Shown here: piece after piece, positions 1 through 11,482 of the stretch | Position numbering within the stretch: the stretch's first letter is position 1 | Layout: the number at the start of each line of letters is the position of its first letter | Assembly: GCA_947172415.1 (NCBI GenBank) | Contig: OX359189.1 | Coordinates: forward strand, 9,066,501-9,130,500 | Reading direction: 5' to 3' | DNA from: Chondrosia reniformis | Taxonomy: Eukaryota; Porifera; Demospongiae; Chondrillida; Chondrillidae | Length of the DNA stretch: 64,000 bases | The notes under the pieces: generated by a model | Told to the model about the DNA's origin: nothing | The model's input: the letters and a program-made list of their open reading frames with translations, nothing else | Database searches by the model: none | Translations under genes and position numbers: made by a program

Positions 1-1256
1 TCTTCATTCGGAAGAATTACAGCACTTCATGTACTTTTTATTACTGTTATACGTAGTGAATGTGTGGTGAGAGATAGGGCAAATTTGAGTAGATATCAAA
101 ATTTGCAAAACTCATTGGAAACCTTTCATACATCTCTGTGAATACTGAGATAGAATTTCGGATTCATATCTTATCATTTGGAAGAGTTAGTGCCATAAAT
201 GTACTTTAAATTACTACTATACAAAGTTAATGTACGTATGGTGAGAGATAGTGCAAATTTTAAATTCCATCAAAATTTCAAAAACTCATTGAACATCCTC
301 TATAGATGTCTGTGAATGTTGATACAATGTTTTAGCGTCATATCTTTACTTTCGGTAGAGTTACAGCCCTCAATGTACATTAAATTCTAATATACAAAGT
401 TAATGTATTGTGAGAAATAGGGCAAATTTTAATTTTCATCAAAATTTCAAAAACTCATTAGACATTTTCTATAGATGTCTGTGAATGCTGACACAAAGTG
501 TTAGCTTCATATCTTAACTTTGGGTAGAGTTACAGCCCTCAATGTACATTAAATTCTGGTATACAAAGTTAATGTATTGTGAGAAAAAGACCAATTTTTA
601 TTTTCATCAAAATTTCAAAAACTCATTGGACATGTTATATAGATGTCTGTGAATACTGACACAAAGAATTAGCTTCATATCTCTCCATTTGATAGAGTGA
701 CAGCCCTCAATGTACATTAAATTCTGGTATACAATTTTAATGTACTGTGAGAAATAGGGCAAATTTTTTATTTTCATGAAAATTTCAAAAACTCATTAGA
801 CATGTTCTATAGATGTCTGTGAATGCTGACACAAAGAATTAGCTTCATATCTCTCCATTTGATAGAGTGACAGCCCTCAATGTACATTAAATTCTGGTAT
901 ACAAAGTTAATATATATGGTGAGAGATAAGGCAAATTTTAAGTTTCATCAAAATTTCAAAAATTCATTAGACATGTTCTATAGATGTCTATGAATGTTGA
1001 CACAAAGAATTAGCTTCATATCTCCCCATTTGATAGAGTGACAGCCCTCAATGTACATTAAATTCTGGTATACAAAGTTAATGTATTGTGAGAAATAGGG
1101 CAAATTTTTTATTTTCATGAAAATTTCAAAAACTCATTGGACATGTTCTATAGATGTCTGTGAATGCTGACACACAGTGTTAGCTTCATATCTCTCCATT
1201 TGATAGAGTGACAGCCCTCAATGTACATTAAATTCTGGTATACAACTTTAATGTAC
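1..1256. repeat. 169-bp satellite array 1 (window edge)
   Basis: Head-to-tail repeat with a unit of about 168-171 bp, measured from successive copies of the anchor acagccctcaatgtacatta near 363, 532, 700, 870, 1041 and 1211. The first two units (1-300) are more diverged than the inner ones, as expected when unequal crossing-over homogenises the middle of an array. The array enters from outside the window and stops just 3' of the IgGFc exon of gene A. It aligns with 13350-15623, which is longer by about six units. No coding potential is seen. Confidence 0.93.
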
Positions 1257-1452
1257 ATACCATGTATACATGTATGTGATATACATTATACATACAAATA
1301 ATACGTGCTCATTTACATATGGATATATCTCCTTGTAAATCCTTTTTATATTTGCATAGGATATTGTATATAAAATTTAAATCTGTTTTGAGGTAAATTC
1401 CAATTAAAGCCCACTAAATGCATGCAACTTGTAAATATATAGTTCAAGCAAC

Positions 1453-2934
1453 CTGTTTCCTCTTTAATGACAGAAAGTGTCTTTAATTTGAGACCTCCAG
1501 AATAGCCATAGGAATTGGAGTTACTGAAGCCATACACCAACACTCCAATACTTGCAGATATATTCGAATGTCTTAATGTTTGTACTCCTCCGCTGATTTC
1601 CACTTGAGCTCCATACACTTCAGTGACTCCCAAGGACTGGATGGCTGTGAAATTGACATTTATTTCTCCAAGTGACTGTTCATTGAGGTATATTTCACGA
1701 GGCTTGAAGAAATCTTTTGGAATGTACAAATTCATAAAGTGAGTTCTGCACTCCATCGGGTACAGTAGCTAGCGTGTAACCATTAGAATATTGGTCAACT
1801 GGAGGAATCATTGCCATGAATGGATCCGAAAGAACATTATCTACCTCTTGCCCAACAGAAAATTGTAACAAGATGATTCTTTTATCTCCTTCAATCCAGC
1901 AATAGTCTGTGCTTGGTATATCAATGTCTTTGAATCCTCCTTCTTGAAGAATAAAGGATGCAGAATTACCAGACTGTCCATCACTCTGAGTACATTCAAT
2001 TTGAACAGTGATGAAATCTTCTCCAGCCACTACTTTGAACCTATCATAAGCCCTTCTTGTTTTAAGTGGAACTGTAGCAAATCTCTTTCCCCAGTTCTGT
2101 ACTGGAGGAATCTGTTCTACCAGATGATTACAACCATGAAGATCAGGTGGTACATTAGTACACTGATGTCCAGTTATAAAAGAGATAGGTTTATCAGATA
2201 TCACTCTAGTTCCTGTGAGATCACCTTTTTGTCTTATTAGGAATGATTCATATTTCTGTAGCATTATTTGTGTAGTAGTTCCAGCAGCTGTGAATGTTGA
2301 TCCAATTGTTGTGTTTATACTAGGAGTTATGGACATGATTGTGTTGTCCTCAAAGGCAACTATTCCTATGAAAGAGGCAAACCTGCCCCACGGTGTAGCC
2401 ATTGCAGTAATATATTTGTATGTCTCTGACTCGACTGAAACTGATGGAAGAGCTAGAAATGCATCCGTAGTATATAGTGCCTCATTTGCTCCATACACCA
2501 CAAGTTTATGATCTCCTTGAGCCTTTACAATAATAGCTTTTCCTCTGTCAGTTGTGTTAACTAGTGCAAATGATTGCTCAAAATGAAAAGATGTCACATT
2601 GTTTGGCATTGTAACTCCTTCATAAAACTCCTCAAACTGACTGCTGATAGTGAAGGACACTGGATTATCTTCAGGAGTAGTTACAAAGACAGTGAATGTT
2701 GGAATATAGTCAACATTTTCAAAGAACACTAAAGCAAACTCATTTCCTTCATTACTTTGAGCTATGTCAATACAAAATTTTAAGTAATCTGTATGTATAT
2801 AAATTAAGCTAGTTAATAAAGAATTTATAATATACAAATGTAATATATTACGTATACATAGCTTGCTTACCTCCATATACACCAAAAAGGGAAAATATTA
2901 GAACAAAAAATCTTATATAATTGTCAAGTGCCAT
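1453..2934 (-). pseudogene. Gene A: IgGFc-binding-domain receptor, frameshifted and lacking its TM exon
   Basis: Exon 1 (2871-2934) encodes a signal peptide starting MALDNYIRFFVLIF and ends in phase 1 at a GTAAG donor. Exon 2 (1453-2761) encodes the IgGFc-binding N-terminal domain, recognisable by QSNEGNEFALVFFEN, TVFVTTPEDNPVSF and KAQGDHKLVVYGANEA. Compared with gene B, five bases are missing near 1750, so the frame changes after VPDGVQN and stops at 1695; the last ~90 codons of the domain lie in another frame (1346-1756). Gene D has the same lesion, so the two are duplicates made after the break. No transmembrane exon follows, because the satellite begins about 200 bp downstream of the exon. 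A truncated secreted product is possible, but pseudogene is the simpler reading. Confidence 0.82.
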
Positions 2935-3509
2935 ATCTTTGGCTATATATCCTTGGTATAAATACCTTAGTCGTGTGTATATACGTATATATATCTACGT
3001 GCAGGGTCTATTAAAGCACTTATACATTCATTAGTTTTGTTTACAAAACAATTAATGTTCATGCAGTTGCAAGCATGGCTATATATACGTATATTAAACA
3101 TGTTAATGTATTGTTATTATACATATACACGTATATATGTATACAGTACTACACAGTGCTAGTTAAAAACTGGGACAACATTAACTGCAATTTAAATAAT
3201 GTTATTACAACTACTTCATAAATGCTACCATCAAACTTGACATTTAGACATGAGAGCATCACACTTATGCATACAGAGCAATAGCTGACATATATTAAGC
3301 TAGGTTGACCACATGGCTCATCAATGACATTTTCATACCTAGCTAGTATGTGTTACTTTAATTCTAAAAGGAGCCAGACTTCTTAAGGGATCTCAGGTAA
3401 CAACCACATGCAGCAAATTCGATGTATGTACCTCATTGGGACACTTAAACTTACAAATCAAATATATAAAACTAGAGCATATAATATTTAAGAGCGCTAT
3501 GTACTGCCT
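2935..3509. other. 5' flank of gene A, no gene seen
   Basis: AT-rich upstream sequence shared almost base for base with the flanks of genes D, E, F and H (17559-18133, 21501-22073, 25488-26061, 32952-33529). It carries TATA-like runs just upstream of the start codon and many TACGTA/TATACGTATA palindromes. I see no exon in it. Confidence 0.6.
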
Positions 3510-3833
3510 TTATGTGTATTTGTTAACTCTAATGCCTATCTTGAACAATGAAGAAGATGTGATGTCGAACTTCAAGATGTATCTTCCATTGTCGACCACA
3601 TAAGCAAATCCTCTTTGATTTATCATCAGGTCTACGGGATAATTAGAGGAAACTACCCCCCAGAGTGAGAAGACAGAGAGTGCAATACGTCTGTCAATAG
3701 TTAGATCCACTTCATCAATCATATCCAGAAAGTCTTCCAGAATATCCTCTGCGACAGGTGCACATGTCTGTTCCTGCATGTTCCCTACAAGTACCTCCGA
3801 TACCACATGGATTGTAGCTGCATTCTCCATACA
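3510..3833 (-). pseudogene. EGF-exon remnant P1 with fused terminal exon
   Basis: Read on the minus strand from 3833, this begins as an EGF exon (VYGECSYNPCGIGGTCREHA, then CTCRRGYSGRL) like exon 10 of gene I. It then jumps directly into the last-exon sequence (frame DMIDEVDLTIDRR... ending NKYT stop at 3510). Compared with gene I and remnant P3, the end of the EGF exon, the intron and the start of the final exon are deleted, so the two halves are in different frames. No signal peptide, head domain or upstream EGF1 is attached. It looks like the 3' end of a gene-I-like gene carried along in the tandem duplication of IgGFc genes. Confidence 0.72.
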
Positions 3834-4042
3834 CTGCGCACGAAGTATATAATTAAGGATGTATAGAAAACATGGCTGCCCATATAGTCTGTATCATCTT
3901 CATTAGCTGATCGACCCATCCAATTAGGACAATACAAAATCATTTTCCAAACATGTTTATAGATATTTTGTTTAATGCACATTTAATTATAGACTACACT
4001 ATGTTATAATTTAACCATGTAATTTAACCATGAAAAAGAAAT

Positions 4043-4048
4043 TTTATT
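4043..4048 (-). terminator. Candidate poly(A) signal of gene B
   Basis: AATAAA on the minus strand about 106 nt downstream of the gene B stop codon (4154). The same hexamer lies at the same distance from the stop in genes E, F and G. Confidence 0.5.
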
Positions 4049-4153
4049 AATAGTTTTCTAACTTGAAATTGATGATGAACTGCAAGCAACTCCATTGATA
4101 TCAATGTAAAATAAATCAATATTATAATAATGTTGAATTATAGTAACTGTTTT

Positions 4154-6631
4154 TCAGTTTTTGGGTACAATATTTGATAATACATAAGCAGGATTCCTCT
4201 CTATCTCTGCATGTTCTGATTGATAATAATTACCTTTAAAAGGCATAATAGACATTAAGCATATAAGCTATAGGATTTATATACGTACAGTATGTATATA
4301 TTGCAATTGTTTTAGAGTGTCTATGGGTATTGTAACTTGTATTGAGCTACATATGTATTTATAGACTAATTTTAAATATATATAAATTGGCTATATATCT
4401 GACATGAATATTGATCATAAACAACATAATACCTTTTATAGATGGTATAGCATAATTACTTTCTCTTTTAGATCTCTCTATCTTATCTTCTAAACCAAAG
4501 GAAGCAAATATGTAACAGGACAATATAATATACATTTAATTATTATATAGACATAGAGAGGAGTGCATGAGTGGGTAGTTAATTAGATCTTAATCGTTTC
4601 TTTAGACATTTGGTATAATGTTTGCAACATAAACACATACACACACAAATTGTATGCAGATGTGTATATATAGTCTACACATATATACATACAGTATATA
4701 CCTTTAGATGGTGTAGCATAATCACTTCCTCTTTTAGATCTCTTCCTCATACAACAAGCTACAACACATGAAACTATGAATATAGTCCAACTGATTATCA
4801 GCAATGAAGCTAACACACCAGATGAGGCTATCCAAGTTGTATCTAAATCTGTGTACAGAAAGGTAATATAGGCTATCCCGGTTGTATCTATTAGGTAGGT
4901 AGCAATATACGTATATATACAGATTTAGTATGTGATATACATTATACATACAAATGATACGTGCTCATTTACATATGGATATATCTCCTTGTAAATCCTT
5001 TTTATATTTGCATAGGATATTGTATATAAAATTGGAATCTGTTTTGAGGTAAATTCCAATTAAAGCCCACTAAATGCATGCAACTTGTAAATATATAGTT
5101 CAAGCAACCTGTTTCCTCTTTAATGACATCTAGCGTTTCAGAAAGTTTCTTTAATTTGAGACCTCCAGAATAGCCATAGGAAGTGGAGTAACTGAAGCCA
5201 TACACCAACACTCCAATACTTGCAAACTGATTCACATGTCTTAATGTTTGTACTCCTCCAATGATTTCCACTTGAGCTCCATACACTTCAGTGACTCCCA
5301 AGAACTGGATGGCTGTGAAATTGACATTTATTTCTTCAAGTGACTGTTCATTGAGGAATATTTCACGAGGCTTGAAGAAATCTTTTGGAATGTACAAATT
5401 CATAAAGTGAGTGTAGTTCTGCACTCCATCAGGTACAGTAGCTAGTGTGTAACCATTAGAATATTGGTCAACTGGAGGGATCATTGCCATAAATGGATCC
5501 GAAAAGAGAACTTTGTCTACACGTTTTCCTACAGAAAACTGTAACAGAATGATTTTCCCATCTCCTTCAATCCAACAAAAGTCTGTGCTTGGTATGTCAA
5601 CGTCTCTAAATCCTCCTTCTTGAAGAATAAAGGATGCAGAATAACCAGACTGTCCATCACTCTGAGTACATTCAATTTGAACAGTGGTGTAATTTTCTCC
5701 AGCCACTACTTTGAACCTGTCATAAGCTAGTCTTGTTTTAAGAGGAACTGTAGCAAACCTCTTTCCCCAGTTCTGCACTGGAGGAATCTGTTCCATCAGA
5801 TGATTACAACCACCAATATCAGGTGGTACATTAGTACACTGATGTCCAGTTATAAAAGAGATAGGTTTATCAGATATCACTCTAGTTCCTGTGAGATCAC
5901 CTTTTTGTCTTATTAGGAGTGAGTCGTATTTATGTAGTGTTATTTGTGTAGTAGTTCCAGCAGCTGTGAATGTTGATCCAATTGTTGTGTTTATATTAGG
6001 AGTTATGGACAACAGAGTGTTATTCTCTGAAGCAACTATTCCTATCATAGAATATAAGTAATCCCATGGTGTAGCCATTGCAGTGATATATTTGTATGTC
6101 CCTGACACAGTCCTAACTGGAGGAAGAGCTAGAAATGCATCCGTAGTATATAGTGCCTCATTTGCTCCATACACCACAAGTTTATGATCTCCTTGAGCCT
6201 TTACAATAATAGATTTTCCTCTGTCAGTTGTTGTCAGTAATGCAAATGATCGATTAAAATAAAAAGACGTCACTTGGCCTGGCATTGCCACTCCTTCATA
6301 ATAAGACGCCTCATGACCAATTTTAAACTGACTGCTGATAGTGAAGGACACTGGATTATCTTCAGGAGTAGTTACAAAGACAGTGAATGTTGGAATATAG
6401 TCAACATTTTCAAAGAACACTAAAGCAAACTCATTTCCTTCATTACTTTGAGCTATGTCTATACAAAATTTTAAGTAATCTGTATATAAATTAAGCTAGT
6501 TACTAAAAAATTTATAATATACAAATATAATATATTACGTATACATAATACATTATAGCTTGCTTACCCCCATATACACCAAAAAGGGAAAATATTAGAA
6601 CAAAAAATCTGATATAATTGTCAAGTGCCAT
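4154..6631 (-). CDS. Gene B: type I membrane receptor, IgGFc-binding head, NPxY tail
   Basis: Five exons give a 563-residue protein without interruption: signal peptide 6568-6631; IgGFc domain 5109-6452; TM exon 4702-4848; tail exons 4433-4489 and 4154-4233. All junctions are phase 1. Residues ~22-469 are the head, with the family motifs TVFVTTPEDNPVSF, IVKAQGDHKLVVYG, CTQSDGQSG and QYSNGYTLATVPDGVQN. The TM segment (GVLASLLIISWTIFIVSCVV) is followed by a basic stop-transfer stretch MRKRSKR. The cytoplasmic part contains SDYATPSKG, SNYAIPSIKG and finally NPAYVLSNIVPKN. NPxY is known as an endocytic or PTB-binding motif; YxxP resembles Crk-type SH2 ligands. The ligand is unknown. The exon 2 donor (ACAG|GTTGCT) is weak, and read-through gives a conserved 34-residue ending with a stop at 5002. 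Gene G is its nearest copy. Confidence 0.85.
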
Positions 6632-6667
6632 TTCTTTGGCTATATATCCTTGGTATAAATATTCGTG
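6632..6667 (-). promoter_or_regulatory. Candidate core promoter of gene B (TATA-like)
   Basis: Just upstream of the ATG the minus strand reads a TATTTATACC element followed by GGATATATAGCC, within about 35 bp of the start codon. The block recurs upstream of the other MALDNY-type genes. If it is used as a TATA box the 5' UTR is very short. The conservation may only reflect recent duplication. Confidence 0.25.
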
Positions 6668-7407
6668 TGTACATATGTATATATAGCTACGTGCAGGGTC
6701 TATTAAAGCACTTATACATTCATTAGTTTTGTTTACAAAGCAATTAATGTTCATGCAGTTGCAAGCATGGCTATATATACGTATATTAAACATGTTAATG
6801 TATTGTTATTATACGTATACACGTATATTTGTATACAGTACTACACAGTGCTAGTTAAAAACCTGGGACAACATTAACTGCAATTTAAATAATGTTATTG
6901 CAACTACGTCATGAATGCTACCATCAAACTTGACATTTAGACATGAGAGCATTGTATAGCTAATTCTCAAGGTATCAATACATCTGCAAAAAGTATTGAA
7001 ACAAGACAGTGATTATATGATAAGGCTAATCATACAGAAGTCCATACGTTTTGCAGATGTACTAGTGAACACTGCCATTCCTACTTCTAACATCATTTTT
7101 GTAAATGTTTTTTATTTACTTAATTGTACATAGATATAGTATCAAGTTGTTGAAGAAATGCAGTGTTAAATATAATACACTCTTCTATTCAGGCCTGATT
7201 TGCTAAAAAGGTAAAAATGGTTCAAATTGATGCAATCCTTTCCATCCCATTCATGCAGCTATAACAATATGTTGATTATATAACCATTGTATGACTAATT
7301 ATAACTCTATAGATCTGTTCAATGCGATGAGTATCTTTTTTATTTCTTTGTTGTGCATGTTATTATCAAAGCTGCAGACATTCTTTGTGAAGCTTAAGAA
7401 CCAGCAA

Positions 7408-7413
7408 TTTATT
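7408..7413 (-). terminator. Candidate poly(A) signal of gene C
   Basis: Minus-strand AATAAA about 180 nt past the gene C stop. The equivalent in gene H is at 30172-30177. Confidence 0.4.
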
Positions 7414-7592
7414 AAAAATAAATGTGAATATGGTTATTACAGATCTCCAAAAGATATTGATAGAAATCAACTTGATAAATTAGCCTATATCCAACACACA
7501 GTGTATACATGCATATGTACGTATCTAGATGTATGTAGAAGTGCAACTCAATCAATGTATAAGGGAAATCAAGTATTTATGGTAACTGTTGT

Positions 7593-10511
7593 TCAAATTT
7601 GATTGACATTTATCTCAATTGGTACATAAGCAGGATTCTTCTCCATCTCTTCATGTTCTGATTGTTGATAAGTACCTTTAAAATGTGATCATATATGTAT
7701 GTATAATTGCATGGTTAGAGTGGCTGTGGGTATTATATTATACAGCTTGCATCATAATATTAAGTTAAAGAGTATTTATATGCGTGTATATGCATAGCAA
7801 AAACATAATAATTCATTACATTTTAGATTTAAAGCCTTAATTACATATTATTAATTTTTAAGACTTTTATCTGACATGATTATTGATTATACCTTTAGCA
7901 TATTTGCTGTCTCTTTTAGTGTGTCCACTTTTTCTTTTAGATCTCTTCCTCATACAACAAGCTACAACACATGTAACTATGAATATGATCCAACTGATTA
8001 TCAACAGTGAAGCTAACACACCAGATGAGGCTATCCAGGTTGTATCTAAATCTGTGTACAGAAAGGTAATATGTTTACCTAAATAGGAAAGTCAACTACC
8101 TACACTCTTTTTATAATTATGCAATATACAGTATAATAAAAAGATAAAGTACTGTATACAGGTTATATAATTAACCTTCAGTTTTTGTAACAATAATTGG
8201 TTCTGCTTCCTTGGGCTTGCAAATGTTGCTAATCGGACAGTTTAGGTACTTTCCCTGTATAAGTACACATCCTTCATTGTACTCCACAACCAGCAGTTCA
8301 CCAGATGTGCATGTGGACACATTGCTTGTGTTACCATAGTACCCATTCATTGAAAGATTGAGAAAGGGGCACACTATATATATATATATATGAACATACC
8401 ATCTTCATATATGATATATATGTATGTGGAAATGGAGATTATTAATGTATTATACATTGGCAATCAACAAATTGCTTAATGATTGGGAATTGAGAATTTC
8501 ACTAGCCAAGAAATCGAGGGAGAGATGTCGATTGTCACCAATTTCACCAAACGTTTCGGCCCAGTCTAGGGCCTTCATCAGTGGTAGATCAAAAAGAGTA
8601 CATGGCATGGTAACTTAGACGTATATACAAACAACAGGTGGGAAAAATGAAGATGATGAGGCCCTAGATTGGGCCAAAACATTTGGTGAAATTGGTGACA
8701 ATTAACATCTGCGCATGTCCCTTGATTTCTTTACTATATAGTGAAATTCTCGATTCCCAATCATGTCTACACCTAGCCACATAGATATTTTCAAAGAAAT
8801 GTTAATATTTTAAATACATGGTGTTGATAAAGACTCTTTCGTTTTTGGTCAAAATCATAATTTTAAAAACAACATACCAGCTAAAAAGTGTGCCTAGATA
8901 TTTCCAAACATTTCCCATCTATTGCAGTTACTAATAAACAACTAAGTGAAATGCTATGGCAGAATTAGCAAATTAAGACAGAACACGCTATTGTCCTTTT
9001 TTGTACTGAATATAAAATGTATTCTTACGTATGTATGTAAATCAAAGACTAACCAGTTTCCTGTTCAGTTCCAGAAAGATCCTTTAATTTGAGGCCTCCT
9101 GCATACCCATAAGAACCCCAGTATCTAAACCCATAGATCAACACTCCAATACTTGCAGATTTATTCACATGTCTTAATGTTATTACTCCTCCACTGATTT
9201 CTATTTGAGCTCCAAACACTTCACTTACTCCTAGACGCTGGATGGCTGTAAAAGTGACATTTAGTTCCTCAAGTGACTGGTCATTTAAAAAGATTTTAGA
9301 AGGTTGGAAGAAATATTTTGGAATGAACAAGTTCAGGAAGTGAGTAAATCTATCAGGTAGATATCTAGAGTAGCTAGTGTGTAGCCATTAGAATATTGCT
9401 CAACTGGAGGAATCATTGCCATAAAAGGATCTGAAGGTACATAATCTACTTCTCTCCCAACAGAAAACTGTAGCAACATTAATTGTTTGTCTCCTTCAAT
9501 CCAGCAATAGTCTGTGCTTGGTATATCAAAGTCTCTGAATCCTCCTTCTTGAAGAATAAAGGATGTCAAATTACCAGACTGTCCATCACTCCGAGTACAT
9601 TCAATTTGAACAGTGGTGTAATTTTCTCCAGCCACTACTTTAAACCTGTCATAAGCCTGTCTTGTTTTAAGAGGAACTGTAGCAAACCTCTTTCCCCAGT
9701 TCTGCACTGGAGGAATCTGTTCCACCAGATGTTCACAGGCAGCAACATTAGGTGGTACATTAGAACACTGATGTCCAGTTATGAAAGAGATAGGTTTATC
9801 AGATATCACTCTAGTTCCTGTGAGATCACCTTTTTGTCTTATTAGGAGTGAGTCGTATTTATGTAGTGTTATTTGTGTAGTAGTTCCAGCAGCTGTGAAT
9901 GTTGATCCAATTGTTGTGTCTATATTAGGAGTTATGGACAAGGTTGTGTTGTTCTCAAAGGCAACTATTTCTATAAAGGAGTCATACCGATCCCATGGTG
10001 TAGCCATTGCAGTGATATATTTGTATGTCCCTGACACAGTCCTAACTGGAGGAAGAGCTAGAAATGCATCTGTACTTAATCGTTCTTCATTTGCTCCATA
10101 CACCACAAGTTTATGATCTCCTTGAGCCTTTACAATAATAGCCTTTCCTCTGTCAGTTGTTGTGAGTAATGTAAATGAATGATTAAAGATATAATAGTTA
10201 ACTTGGCCTGGCATTGCCACTCCTTCTTCATAAAACTCCTCAAACTGACTGCTGATAGTGAAGGACACTGGATTATCTTCAGGAGTAGTTACAAAGACTG
10301 TGAGTGGTGCCTGTAGTTTTCGATTATCAAAGAACACTAAAGCAAACTCATTTCCTTCATTACTTTGAGCTAAAAATTTTGAAGTATATAAATTATAAAT
10401 GAGGATAATACACAATTTAAATATATTATACATATAAATATATGTTTATTGCTTACCCCTACATGCACCAAAATGGGCAACTATTAGAAAGATGTAACTG
10501 TTAAGCGCCAT
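7593..10511 (-). pseudogene. Gene C: IgGFc-CR-TM receptor with a frameshifted head
   Basis: Exons by homology: signal peptide 10457-10511 (MALNSYIFLIVAHFGACR), IgGFc exon 9054-10369, Cys-rich exon 8176-8373 (CPFLNLSMNGYYGNTSN... ending KTEG), TM exon 7893-8051, tail 7593-7675 (GTYQQSEHEEMEKNPAYV...NQI). The IgGFc exon is 1316 nt, one short of a multiple of three. Around 9340-9375 the normal TVPDGVQNYTHF segment is replaced by sequence reading LDIYLIDLLTS and a stop. The TM exon is also unusual, ending SGHTKRDSKYAKG rather than DYATPSKG. The 3' half (7.6-8.4 kb) matches gene H. The 5' flank matches that of gene J, and the domain's C-terminal part matches genes L/N (FIPKYFFQPSKIFLND). The intron between the halves holds a MITE. 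A mosaic gene, probably inactive. Confidence 0.78.
8479..8764. mobile_element. MITE-like element with ~100-bp terminal inverted repeats
   Basis: The left arm (about 8479-8580, starting atgattggga) and right arm (about 8655-8764, ending tcccaatcat) are imperfect reverse complements over nearly their whole length. They include the shared core ttgtcaccaatttcaccaaa and a GGCCC...TAGGGCC segment near the centre. The total is about 285 bp with a ~75-bp spacer and no transposase frame, typical of a non-autonomous DNA element. It lies in the intron between the CR and IgGFc exons of gene C. A piece of its central region recurs at 31326-31382 in gene H. Confidence 0.8.
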
Positions 10512-11482
10512 TTTGTTTGGCTATACGTACGTATATCCCTGGTAAAAATTCCTTATTTGTGTGTACATATACGTATAGGGCCACCCACATTCCTCCTACA
10601 CTCTTATACATATTCATTAATCATCCATTTAAGGTATGGAGTTGCAATAGCATTGCTGTTGTTTACATAATACTGTCATTGACAATTGCAAACGTAACCA
10701 TACTTTCATGTAGTATATACGTATGTACAGTATGTTTATAGCTAATCTTTTTGACAAGCAAACTCATGATCATTTCCTTCATTATAATTACTATGAGCTA
10801 ACAATCAAAGCATGCTACAGTCCTTACATATAAAGTATAAAGATTATTGATATTGGTTAAAATACTCAAATTGATTAACTGCACCTTCCACATATACGTA
10901 GTTATAGTTAGTACATAGTTGTTAAGTACCATTTTTGTTATCCCATCTGTCAGTGTATTATGTTGTTCATATCCTGCTACACTCTTATGCATATTCATTT
11001 TACGTAGATATTTATTCTGAGAATTCCTTTATAGGAATTATAGAGATCTAATCATCCCATATTAAGCCCACATACTCACATAATACATTAAATACATTTA
11101 ATGTAACATTCATCAATTGAGAAGTGTTGTCCCTTTTGGGTAGCTAAATATAAAACTGCATTGGTACGTAATTGATGAATTCTATTATTATATACTCTAT
11201 AATTGAATGATATATGTATATGCATATAGTAATGGTATATACTGTAGTACGTACAAATTAATGTATAATTTTGCATAACACTTTCATGAAGTTTTCTATC
11301 AAGGAGCTACAGCTATACGTATACATATATAATATGTAAGTACTTGACTACCTCAATTATATAATGCTACATTTACATAATATTCCAATTATTCCATTTT
11401 ATGGTATGCTGTCAATACAAAACACAATAAAAATTGAATGATGTTCATACCAATATAATTCAACATTTATTAGTAACTAGTT
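10512..11482. other. Intergenic, upstream of gene C
   Basis: No gene seen. It is a diverged copy of 44874-45870, AT-rich with TACGTA palindromes. It includes a minus-strand AATAAA at 11466-11471, just past the stop of the orphan tail exon. Confidence 0.6.

Larger units (their letters stand above)
6632..7592. other. Intergenic region between genes B and C, duplicated at 29402-30354
   Basis: About 960 bp with no exon that I can support. It is near-identical to the gene G / gene H spacer. An open frame at 7291-7602 is conserved only because of that duplication and overlaps the 3' end of gene C on the other strand. The putative AATAAA of gene C (7408-7413) lies here. Confidence 0.6.
4154..8373. 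repeat. Segmental duplication: gene B to 3' half of gene C = gene G to 3' half of gene H
   Basis: Gene B, its upstream spacer and the tail/TM/CR exons of gene C align in the same order and orientation with 26939-31096. Differences are small (for example NPAYVPI versus NPTFVPI in the last exon, and short indels near 7500/30250 and 30400). The similarity stops at about 8.4 kb, next to the MITE. Confidence 0.75.

Noticed and set aside
1944-2511. Plus-strand open frames repeated opposite each IgGFc exon
   Set aside because: They recur only because the antisense exon is duplicated; they have no splice sites, no recognisable domain, and the minus frame is the one with constrained motifs.
3510-3982. 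Frame starting MENAATIHVVSEVLVGN as a protein
   Set aside because: It is the +1 frame of an EGF exon; the EGF frame (C..NPCG.GGTC..) holds the conserved cysteines.
7883-8086. Plus-strand frame with LLSLLVCPLFLL
   Set aside because: Antisense shadow of the gene C TM/basic exon.
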